From positions 1 through 9,803 of the forward strand of contig JAHFCD010000043.1 of NCBI GenBank assembly GCA_023249695.1: 9,803 nt of DNA, written 5' to 3'. The number at the start of each line of letters is the position of its first letter. Position 1 is the first letter of the stretch. The notes beneath the pieces were generated by a model that saw only the letters and a list, made by a program, of their open reading frames with translations, did no database searches and was not told where the DNA came from. Below, piece by piece: positions 1 through 5,490 of the stretch. The stretch comes from Elusimicrobiota bacterium (lineage in GTDB: Bacteria; Elusimicrobiota; Elusimicrobia; UBA1565; UBA9628). The translations under genes were made by a program, and so were the position numbers.

Positions 1-528
1 CGCGCGCTGACGCTGGAGCTCACCGGCTTCTACACCGAGATCCGCGATCACCTCAACCTCGATTCGACCGCGGGTCCCGCGGCCGTCAACTACACCTACG
101 ACAACACCAATACCGTGATCCTGCGGGGCCTCGAGGCCTCGGTGCGCTGGCGCACGGGGCCGGGCCGGTCGCTCTACGCGAACTACACGGAAGAGACCGT
201 CGCCGACCAGGACGCGCACGCGATCTATCTGAACACGACGCCCCGGCACAAGGTGAACCTCGGCGCCGACTGGGCGCTTCCGTTGAACCTGCGGGTGTCG
301 ATGAACGCCGGCTGGAAGGACGCGTACATGGCGGACTCGACGTCGGGCGCCGCGCAGGAGGCCGTGCCCGCCTTCTGGCGCCTCGACGCGCGCCTGGGCT
401 GGTCGCCGGCCGCGTGGCTCGAGCTGTTCGTCGCGGGGCAGAACCTGGAGCGGCCCTATCGCCGGGAGTTCGTCGACGGGCTGGTCGTTCCGCGCCGCTA
501 CCACGCGGGCGCGACGGTGAGGTTCTGA
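1..528 (+). CDS. TonB-dependent receptor, C-terminal beta-barrel part (5' end outside window)
   Basis: This is the last 175 residues of an outer-membrane TonB-dependent receptor, a 22-stranded barrel that imports siderophores, cobalamin or other large ligands using TonB energy. The frame is open from base 1, so the plug domain and most of the barrel lie upstream. Visible hallmarks are alternating amphipathic beta strands, the FYTEIRD strand near residue 10, RGLEAS near residue 41 (the usual 'G.E' barrel strand), the TPRHKVNLG strand near residue 80, and a C-terminal strand ending in Phe (ATVRF), the signal for outer-membrane insertion by the BAM machinery. The stop overlaps the next gene by one base (TGATG), so the two are probably co-translated. 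The ligand cannot be inferred from this fragment. The family call is firm and the substrate is unknown. Confidence 0.9.
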   Translation, partial: RALTLELTGFYTEIRDHLNLDSTAGPAAVNYTYDNTNTVILRGLEASVRWRTGPGRSLYANYTEETVADQDAHAIYLNTTPRHKVNLGADWALPLNLRVSMNAGWKDAYMADSTSGAAQEAVPAFWRLDARLGWSPAAWLELFVAGQNLERPYRREFVDGLVVPRRYHAGATVRF

Positions 529-1349
529 TGCGCGGCGCGTCCTTCGTCGCGCTTCTCGTCCTCCTCGGCGCCGCCGCCGGCCCGGCCCGCTCGGCCGAGA
601 TCCTCGTCGTGGCGAGCGAGCCGATCATGCCGTCCACGAAAGAGGCGCTGGAGGGGTTGCGCTCCGTCTTCACGACGCCCATCGAGATCGTTTCCGCCTC
701 CCGCCCTCTGCCGGCGGGCCCGCACGGCGTGATCATCGCGCTCGGAGGCCGCGCCGCGCTGAGGGCGCGGCAAGCCGGTTCGCCGATGGTCGTGGCGCTC
801 GCCCCGGCCTATCGCTCCGAAGGCCGGGGACCCGTGACGGTCCGCGTCGCGATGACGCCGGAGCCGGAGCGGTTCGTCGCGCTGCTGGCGGCGGCGGGCG
901 TGCGCCGCCTGCTCGCGGTGCGCGGGACGCCGGCGGACGCCGAGTTCGTCCGGCGCGCCGCCGAGGCCGGAAAGCGGCCCGGCGTCGTGATCCAGGATGA
1001 AATCCTGTCGTCGCCGGACGGCTTGCCGCAGCTCCTGCGCGGCGTCGGCGCGGGCGCGGGCGCGATTTGGCTCGCTCCCGATCCGGGCGCGGTGACTCCG
1101 GAGACGTTCGGCGTCGTGCGCGAGTACGCGCGAGCGCGGGCGATCCCGTTCTTCGCGCCGGCGGCCGGGCTCGTGTCGGACGATATTCGCGGCGAGCTGA
1201 CCGTTTCTTTCCGCGATTGCGGCCGCGAGGCGGCGCGCGCGGCGCAGGAGCTGTTGGCCAGCCGTTCCGTGGCCGCGGTCGTCTACCCTCTCCCTGGCGT
1301 CGACGGCGCGACGGTCCTGCTGTCCACCGTTCCCGCGACGAACCGCTGA
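528..1349 (+). CDS. Secreted ABC-type substrate-binding-like protein
   Basis: A 273-residue protein with an N-terminal signal peptide (MRGASFVALLVLLGAAAG, likely cleaved after ARSA near residue 23), so it is expected in the periplasm. The mature part alternates beta strands and helices in two lobes (about 24-110 and 112-270), as in periplasmic binding proteins. The stretch AIWLAPDPGAVTPETF (about 179-194), followed by a strand AIPFFAPAAGLV (205-216), resembles the ABC_sub_bind family (PF04392 type). I chose ATG 528 because it gives the signal peptide at the N-terminus and overlaps the receptor stop as TGATG; an upstream in-frame start would lie inside the receptor gene. No permease or ATPase gene follows, so it may serve as a ligand-capture or sensing partner of the receptor rather than part of a classical ABC importer. 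The ligand is unknown. The gene ends one base from a convergent gene, with no terminator visible. Confidence 0.75.
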   Translation: MRGASFVALLVLLGAAAGPARSAEILVVASEPIMPSTKEALEGLRSVFTTPIEIVSASRPLPAGPHGVIIALGGRAALRARQAGSPMVVALAPAYRSEGRGPVTVRVAMTPEPERFVALLAAAGVRRLLAVRGTPADAEFVRRAAEAGKRPGVVIQDEILSSPDGLPQLLRGVGAGAGAIWLAPDPGAVTPETFGVVREYARARAIPFFAPAAGLVSDDIRGELTVSFRDCGREAARAAQELLASRSVAAVVYPLPGVDGATVLLSTVPATNR

Positions 1350-1350
1350 T

Positions 1351-2031
1351 CTAACGCGGAGCGGCGGCGGCCGCCGTCCAGGCGACGATGCGGTCGAAGG
1401 TCGCGCGGTCCTCGAACATCTGCACGCCGTGGCCTCCCGGGGCGTAGAGCGCGACCGCGGCCTTGCCCGCTTCGAGCTCCTTCACGCCGACGAAGGCGTA
1501 GCCGTCTGCCGGAGAGGCGGCGGCGAAGGTCTTGAGCCCCTTGCGCGTCTTGATCACGACGCCGCGGTAGTTCCCCGAGGGGGAGAGCAGGAGCAGGAAG
1601 GGCGCGGACTTGCGTTCGGCGGCGACGACGGAGGCGAGGTTGGCGCCGATCGACGCCCCGCCGAAGGCGATGCGGGAGTCGGCCACGCCCTTGGACTTGA
1701 GCCAGGCGGCCGCGGCGCGCAGATCCTCGGCGGCGGCGGGCCAGGCGCCCCAGGCGTCGAACCCCGTGAAATCCGTCGCGCCCGGGGGCCCGCGCCGGCT
1801 TCCGGCGTGGCCGCGCAGGTCGAGCGCGAGCGTCCCGACGCCCTTGGCCGCCAGAGCTTCGCAGAAGCGCGTCCACTCGACGCCCGCGCTTCCCACGCCG
1901 TGCGCGAGGATCACGGTCGCCTTGCCCTTCGAGGCGGGGCGGTAGTCCGCCGCGATCGTCCAGCCGTCCTGCGTCGCGAACGTCACCGCTTGGGCGGCCG
2001 CGAGCACGACGGCGGCCGCCGTCACCGGCAT
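1351..2031 (-). CDS. Alpha/beta hydrolase (dienelactone hydrolase / serine esterase type)
   Basis: A 226-residue alpha/beta hydrolase-fold protein, a probable serine esterase or peptidase-like enzyme. Visible motifs are the oxyanion-hole HGVG (44-47), a strand TLALDLRGHAGS (67-78), the nucleophile elbow GGASIGAN with Ser127, a likely acid Asp176 (ASPADG), and the catalytic His201 in GGHG. The length is near that of short dienelactone-hydrolase-like enzymes. The N-terminus is hydrophobic and Ala-rich (MPVTAAAVVLAAAQA) but lacks the positive charge of a standard signal peptide, so export is possible but uncertain. The start overlaps the end of the upstream minus-strand gene by 10 bp and has no clear Shine-Dalgarno sequence, which suggests translational coupling. 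The stop is one base from the stop of the convergent plus-strand gene. The substrate cannot be deduced. Confidence 0.82.
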   Translation of the reverse strand: MPVTAAAVVLAAAQAVTFATQDGWTIAADYRPASKGKATVILAHGVGSAGVEWTRFCEALAAKGVGTLALDLRGHAGSRRGPPGATDFTGFDAWGAWPAAAEDLRAAAAWLKSKGVADSRIAFGGASIGANLASVVAAERKSAPFLLLLSPSGNYRGVVIKTRKGLKTFAAASPADGYAFVGVKELEAGKAAVALYAPGGHGVQMFEDRATFDRIVAWTAAAAAPR

Positions 2032-2669
2032 CGCATCGCGAGCTCGTAGCCCGAGTTGTACACCGCGAACACGGAATCCTGCACGCGCACGACGCTGCGC
2101 ATGAGCTCCTCGGTCTTATGGCCGAAGTTCTTGTCGTTGGCCCAGTTGTTTTCGACGACGAGGCCGCGCACCGCGCTCATGTCGATGAACAGGGCGTTGA
2201 GCGTGAGCTGAAGCTGCTGCACCTGCCCGAGGATCAGCAGGCCGGTCTGATACATCTCCGGGTCCGGCAGCGCCTGCGATTGGGCGATGCGCTGGCGCGC
2301 GGTCAGGTAGTAGAGGTTTTGGCGCACCTGGTCGCAGCCGGTCGTGAGCGTCTCGAAATTGTTGATGATCGTGTCCAGGCTCGCCTGGGGGTCGGGCTGG
2401 GCGTAGGCGTAGCGCAGATTGTCGCCTTGGGCCTTCACGTATTGGTGGATCTGGGCCAGGTTCGCGACCTGCTGCGCGACCTGCCCGGCGATGGCCTTCA
2501 TCACCGGGATCATCATCGGGTCGCTTTGCTGCCGCGCCAGCCGGTCGCGCGCCGTCAGCAGCGCGTCCCAGAAGAACCGCTCCTGCCAAAGCGTCGGGGC
2601 CTGAGCGTCGGCCGCCGCCGCCGGCAGGGCGGCCGCCAAATACAAAGCGGCAAAGAGCATTTTGCGCAT
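2022..2669 (-). CDS. Secreted helical protein of unknown function
   Basis: A 215-residue protein I do not recognise. It begins with a clear signal peptide (MRKMLFAALYLAAALPAAAA, cleavage near residue 20), so it is probably periplasmic. The mature part is almost wholly helical and rich in Gln and Asn, with runs such as AIAGQVAQQVANLAQIHQYV (59-78) and LGQVQQLQLTLNALFIDM (147-164), suggesting a helical bundle. Only two cysteines occur in the mature protein, Cys112 and Cys214 next to the C-terminus, and they could form a disulfide. No enzymatic motif is visible. Its ATG lies 7 bases after a good -10 hexamer, so its mRNA is predicted to be leaderless. It heads a two-gene unit with the overlapping alpha/beta hydrolase gene, which may act in the same process. 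Real coding is supported by the signal peptide, the promoter and the coherent amphipathic composition. Confidence 0.8.
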   Translation of the reverse strand: MRKMLFAALYLAAALPAAAADAQAPTLWQERFFWDALLTARDRLARQQSDPMMIPVMKAIAGQVAQQVANLAQIHQYVKAQGDNLRYAYAQPDPQASLDTIINNFETLTTGCDQVRQNLYYLTARQRIAQSQALPDPEMYQTGLLILGQVQQLQLTLNALFIDMSAVRGLVVENNWANDKNFGHKTEELMRSVVRVQDSVFAVYNSGYELAMRCR

Positions 2670-2676
2670 CGGCCTT

Positions 2677-2705
2677 AGTATAGCGGAAAACCCCGAAAGT
2701 GTCAG
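2677..2705 (-). promoter_or_regulatory. Sigma70-type promoter for the minus-strand unit
   Basis: Read on the minus strand: CTGACA (2705-2700), a 17-base spacer, then TATACT (2682-2677). Both hexamers match consensus in five of six positions at ideal spacing. The -10 ends 7 bases before the ATG at 2669, so transcription should begin at or next to the start codon, giving a leaderless mRNA. The -35 lies inside the left arm of the inverted repeat at 2699-2739. Confidence 0.72.
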
Positions 2706-2739
2706 GCCCGCGAATTCAACGAATGAGCAGGCCTGACAC
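2699..2739. repeat. Perfect 10-bp inverted repeat in divergent promoter region
   Basis: GTGTCAGGCC at 2699-2708 and GGCCTGACAC at 2730-2739 are exact reverse complements separated by 21 bases. Each arm contains CTGACA, the -35 hexamer of one of the two diverging promoters. It could be an operator for a dimeric regulator, a hairpin-forming REP-like or mobile-element remnant, or a chance product of placing two similar -35 boxes back to back. The sequence alone does not decide between these. Confidence 0.8.
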
Positions 2740-2761
2740 CGGCCGTTTTCTTTGTTAACAT
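2733..2761 (+). promoter_or_regulatory. Extended -10 promoter for the DoxX-dnaX-recR-cbs operon
   Basis: CTGACA (2733-2738), a 17-base spacer, then TAACAT (2756-2761), preceded by TG at 2753-2754 to make an extended -10 (TGTTAACAT). The -35 matches consensus in five of six positions and the -10 in four of six. The -10 ends 6 bases before the ATG at 2768, again predicting a leaderless or nearly leaderless transcript; the GGGGA just before the ATG is too close to act as a ribosome-binding site. The promoter mirrors the minus-strand one across the inverted repeat. Confidence 0.6.
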
Positions 2762-2767
2762 GGGGAC

Positions 2768-3148
2768 ATGGACACCGACGACGTGTTGGCTCTCGTGGGA
2801 CGCCTGTTTGTGGCCATCATTTTTCTCGCCTCGGCGTTCGGCAAGATCACGAATTTCGACGGGACTTTGCAGTTCATGGATTCGCATGGGATGCCGGCGG
2901 TGAACCTGCTTTGCGTGCTGGCGATCCTGGTGGAAGCGCTCGGCGCGGTGTCGCTGATTCTCGGCTACAAGACGCGCTGGGGCGCCGCCGCGCTGGCGGG
3001 ATTCCTGGTCGCGGCGACGTGGATTTTCCACACCGCTCCGGACCAGCGCATTCAGCTCCTCAAAAACCTCGCGATCCTGGGCGGCCTGCTCAACCTGATC
3101 GCGCAGGGCCCGGGCGGCATCAGCCTCGAGGGCGGGGGCAAGGCGTGA
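2768..3148 (+). CDS. DoxX-like inner-membrane protein
   Basis: A 126-residue protein of the DoxX / SURF4-like family with four predicted membrane helices (about 8-28, 46-66, 71-88 and 97-113). Family signatures are GRLFVAIIFLASAFGKI (11-27), the following loop FMDSHGMP (36-43), and the C-terminal KNLAILGGLLNLIAQGPG. The length is typical. DoxX-like proteins are small quinone- or redox-associated membrane proteins whose role is mostly undefined; some take part in thiosulfate oxidation or oxidative-stress complexes. ATG 2768 is chosen because it lies 6 bases after the predicted -10 and gives the standard family N-terminus. Its stop overlaps the dnaX start as GTGA, so it is the first gene of the operon and is probably translationally coupled to dnaX. 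A membrane protein leading a clamp-loader operon looks like genomic packing rather than shared function. Confidence 0.85.
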   Translation: MDTDDVLALVGRLFVAIIFLASAFGKITNFDGTLQFMDSHGMPAVNLLCVLAILVEALGAVSLILGYKTRWGAAALAGFLVAATWIFHTAPDQRIQLLKNLAILGGLLNLIAQGPGGISLEGGGKA

Positions 3149-4860
3149 GCAAGGAAAAAGCGGCCCATCAGGTTCTCGCCCGCAAGTATCGCCCGCAGGG
3201 CTTCGAGGAGCTCGTCGGCCAGCCCGCCGTCTCGCAGACCCTCGCCAACGCGCTGACGTCCAAGCGCATCCATCACGCCTATCTGTTCACCGGCCCGCGC
3301 GGCTGCGGCAAGACGACGACCGCCCGCATCCTCGCGAAGGCCCTCAATTGCGAGAAGGGCCCGACGCCGACGCCCTGCGACGAGTGCTCATCCTGCCGCG
3401 AGATCGCGCTGTCCTCCTCCCTCGACGTGCTCGAGATGGACGCGGCCTCGCACACCGGCGTCGACGACGTCCGCGAGGTGATCATCGAGACGGTCGCGCT
3501 CGCCCCGACGCGCGACCGCTACAAGGTCTTCATCATCGACGAGACGCACATGCTCTCGAACTCGGCGTTCAACGCGCTGCTCAAGACGATCGAGGAGCCG
3601 CCGCCGCACGTCGTCTTCATCCTCGCCACGACCGAGGTGCACAAGGTCCCCGCGACGATCGCCTCCCGGTGCCAGCGCTTCAAGTTCCGCCCCGTCGGGC
3701 CGGAGCCGCTGGCCGAGTACCTGGCCGGGATCGCCAAGAAGGAGAAGGTCGCCGTCGAGCCCGAGGCGCTCGATCTGCTCGCGCGCGCGGCCGAGGGCTC
3801 GCTGCGCGACGCGATCAGCCTGCTCGACCAGTGCCGCTCGGCCGGCGAGGGGAAGGTCACCGTCGAATCCGTACGCGAGATGTTCGGCTTCGTGCCGCAG
3901 GATTTGCTGATCGGAGTCGCCTCCGCCTTGCTCGCGCGCGACCCGAAAGCGCTCGCGGGCTGGCTCAAAAAGATCTATGAGGAAGGCGTCGAGCCGGCGC
4001 AGCTGCTCAAGGACCTGCGCGCGGCGATCGAGGGCGTGTACCTCGTCAAGCTCGGCGCGGGCGAGCCCGTCGACGCGCTGTGGACCAAGGCGCTCGCGGG
4101 CGCGTCGGCCGACGGGCTCGGCTTCCTCCTGAAGCGCCTCAATCGCGCGCTCGAGGAGCTCCGCTACGGGGATTCCCCGCGTCTGGCGCTCGAGCTGGGC
4201 CTGTTCTCCGCGCTCGAGGCCGCGCACGACCTCGGCGCCTGGGCCGCGCGCCTCGAGGCGCTCGAGAAGCGCCTCGCCGCCGGCGGGGGAGGGAATGCCT
4301 TGTCTCCCGCGCCGTCGCTGTCCGCTCCGCGCCCGGCCCTCGCGCCGGCGCGGGATGAGATGGACGAATCGGAGCCGGAGGACGACGCCGAGTCCTCGGC
4401 GTCCGCTCCCGTCGCGGCCGCGCCCGGCGGCGCCGTCTCCTGGCCAGCCCTCGTCGACGCCGTGTCCAAAGAGAAGATCGCGCTCGGCGCCGCCCTCGGA
4501 AAGGCCCGCGGCGAGCCGAGGCCCGGCGGCGCCTACTTGATCCAGTTCGCGAAGGCCTTCGATCTGGACATGGCCAAGCGATCGGCGGCGGTGCTCGAGT
4601 CCGCGCTGGCGCGCCTCGCCGGCCGGCCGGTGCCGCTCGAACTCTCGCTCGGGGCGGCCGACGCCGCGCCCGTGAGCGACATCGTGGACCGGGGCATGCC
4701 GGCGCCCGCGACCGGCGCGGACGCTCCGCCCGGCACCCGCTGGAAGGACATCGGCGAGGGGGCCTCGGAGGGCGAGGCCGGCGGCGCCTTCGGCGGCCTG
4801 AAAAACGCCGAGGGCGTGTTCGGCGGCAAGGCGCGCATCGTCAAGAAAAACACGCCATGA
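3145..4860 (+). CDS. dnaX: DNA polymerase III subunit tau (clamp loader ATPase)
   Basis: A 571-residue DnaX, the ATPase that loads the beta sliding clamp and organises the replisome in the cytoplasm. From a GTG start at 3145 it begins SKEKAAHQVLARKYRP, matching the family N-terminus. Visible features are Walker A GPRGCGKT (50-57), zinc-binding Cys69, Cys78, Cys81 and Cys84, Walker B IDETHML (131-137, where the E. coli protein has DEVH), the SRC arginine-finger motif (174-176) and sensor II GSLRDA (218-223). The collar domain runs to about 375, followed by an Ala/Pro/Glu/Ser-rich linker (about 380-430) and a compact C-terminal domain (about 432-505). The tail ends in Lys (IVKKNTP). The GTG overlaps the DoxX-like stop by 4 bp, with GGGGG at 3134-3138 as a plausible ribosome-binding site. 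No A-AAA-AAG slippery heptamer is present, so a frameshifted gamma form as in E. coli is not predicted. Confidence 0.96.
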   Translation: MSKEKAAHQVLARKYRPQGFEELVGQPAVSQTLANALTSKRIHHAYLFTGPRGCGKTTTARILAKALNCEKGPTPTPCDECSSCREIALSSSLDVLEMDAASHTGVDDVREVIIETVALAPTRDRYKVFIIDETHMLSNSAFNALLKTIEEPPPHVVFILATTEVHKVPATIASRCQRFKFRPVGPEPLAEYLAGIAKKEKVAVEPEALDLLARAAEGSLRDAISLLDQCRSAGEGKVTVESVREMFGFVPQDLLIGVASALLARDPKALAGWLKKIYEEGVEPAQLLKDLRAAIEGVYLVKLGAGEPVDALWTKALAGASADGLGFLLKRLNRALEELRYGDSPRLALELGLFSALEAAHDLGAWAARLEALEKRLAAGGGGNALSPAPSLSAPRPALAPARDEMDESEPEDDAESSASAPVAAAPGGAVSWPALVDAVSKEKIALGAALGKARGEPRPGGAYLIQFAKAFDLDMAKRSAAVLESALARLAGRPVPLELSLGAADAAPVSDIVDRGMPAPATGADAPPGTRWKDIGEGASEGEAGGAFGGLKNAEGVFGGKARIVKKNTP

Positions 4861-4898
4861 GCACCCCTATCATTCAATCGACGCGGAGCGTCGAATGA
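4857..4898 (+). CDS. Putative 13-codon coupling ORF between dnaX and recR
   Basis: ATG 4857 to TGA 4898 encodes MSTPIIQSTRSVE. Its ATG overlaps the dnaX stop as ATGA (4857-4860), and its own stop overlaps the recR start as ATGA (4895-4898), so it exactly bridges the two genes in a third frame. No strong ribosome-binding site precedes it, so it would depend on ribosomes ending at dnaX. The peptide resembles nothing I know. It may be a translational relay or a coincidence. Confidence 0.3.
   Translation: MSTPIIQSTRSVE
4878..4894 (+). promoter_or_regulatory. Hairpin presenting the recR ribosome-binding site
   Basis: TCGACG (4878-4883) and CGTCGA (4889-4894) are perfect reverse complements around the loop CGGAG (4884-4888). 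The loop contains GGAG, the Shine-Dalgarno sequence of recR, and ends 6 bases before the ATG at 4895. Translation of the 13-codon ORF would unfold the stem. Regulation through this hairpin is an inference. Confidence 0.4.
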
Positions 4899-5482
4899 AA
4901 GCGTTCGAGCGCCTGATCGGAGCCTTCAAGCGCCTGCCGGGAGTCGGGCCCAAGCAGGCCGAGCGCTTCGCGATCCACCTCATCCGCGCGCCGCGCACCG
5001 AGGTCGAAGGCTTCATCGACGCGATGCGCGAGGCGAAGGCGTCGATGCGCCTGTGCGCGCGGTGCGGCGACTTCACCGATAAGGAAATCTGCCGCCTGTG
5101 CTCGGACCCCGCGCGCGACGCGGGGCTGATCTGCGTCGTCGAGGAGACCCAGGACCTGGCCGCGCTGGAGCGTTCGCGCGCCTTCAGCGGCCTCTATCAC
5201 GTCCTTCACGGCTCCTTGTCCCCGCTCGACGGCGTCGGCCCCGACCGCATCAAGGCCAAGGAGCTCGTCGAGCGCGTGCGTGCCGGCGGCGTCCGCGAGA
5301 TCGTGCTCGCCACCGATCCCGATACCGAGGGCGAGGCGACCGCCCTGTATCTCGCCCAAATTTTGAAGCCCTTTCCGGTCAAGGTCACGCGCATCGCTCA
5401 CGGCGTGCCGCTGGGGGGCGACCTCGATTACCTCGACGAGCGCACGCTGTCCTACGCGCTGTCGGGGCGCCGCGAGGTCTAG
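4895..5482 (+). CDS. recR: Recombination mediator protein RecR
   Basis: A 195-residue RecR, the usual family length. RecR works with RecO (and RecF) to load RecA on single-stranded gaps coated with SSB. Visible parts in order are the helix-hairpin-helix LPGVGPKQAERFA (14-26), the zinc finger with Cys54, Cys57, Cys66 and Cys69, the Toprim domain starting at ICVVEET (79-85) and carrying DPDTEGEATA (141-150), and the C-terminal signature RIAHGVPLGGDLDYLD (166-181) ending LSGRREV. ATG 4895 follows GGAG at a 6-base spacing. It lies 34 bases after dnaX in the common dnaX-recR order, but the ybaB/ebfC gene that often separates them is absent. The stop codon overlaps the ribosome-binding site of the next gene. 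Confidence 0.97.
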   Translation: MKAFERLIGAFKRLPGVGPKQAERFAIHLIRAPRTEVEGFIDAMREAKASMRLCARCGDFTDKEICRLCSDPARDAGLICVVEETQDLAALERSRAFSGLYHVLHGSLSPLDGVGPDRIKAKELVERVRAGGVREIVLATDPDTEGEATALYLAQILKPFPVKVTRIAHGVPLGGDLDYLDERTLSYALSGRREV

Positions 5483-5485
5483 GAG
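5481..5485 (+). promoter_or_regulatory. Ribosome-binding site of the CBS gene
   Basis: AGGAG at 5481-5485 sits 5 bases before ATG 5491 and overlaps the recR TAG stop (5480-5482). It fixes the start of the CBS gene and places it in the same transcript as recR. Confidence 0.75.
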
Positions 5486-5490
5486 ACATC

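Noticed and set aside
414..527. Upstream extension of the binding-protein frame
   Set aside because: It overlaps the receptor and would bury the signal peptide; ATG 528 is the natural start.
1360..1380. GC-rich palindrome GGCGGCCGCC near the convergent stops as a terminator
   Set aside because: It lies inside the hydrolase coding region as Ala codons and has no T run on either strand.
2752..3144. Upstream extension of the dnaX frame
   Set aside because: The frame is open back to 2752, but that part overlaps the DoxX-like gene and gives an Arg/Gly/Pro-rich sequence without homology; family alignment places the start at GTG 3145.
3967..3972. AAAAAG as a programmed frameshift site in dnaX
   Set aside because: It has only five A residues in frame as C-AAA-AAG and falls inside the collar domain, too early to give a functional gamma form.
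3388..4227. Long minus-strand open frame (279 codons) opposite dnaX
   Set aside because: It lies wholly antisense to the ATPase region of dnaX, has Arg/Glu/Leu-rich composition typical of GC-rich antisense frames, and shows no recognisable domain.
4845..4873. TATCAT at 4868-4873 as a recR promoter -10
   Set aside because: No -35-like hexamer lies 16-18 bases upstream, and recR has a good Shine-Dalgarno and coupling signals that explain its expression.
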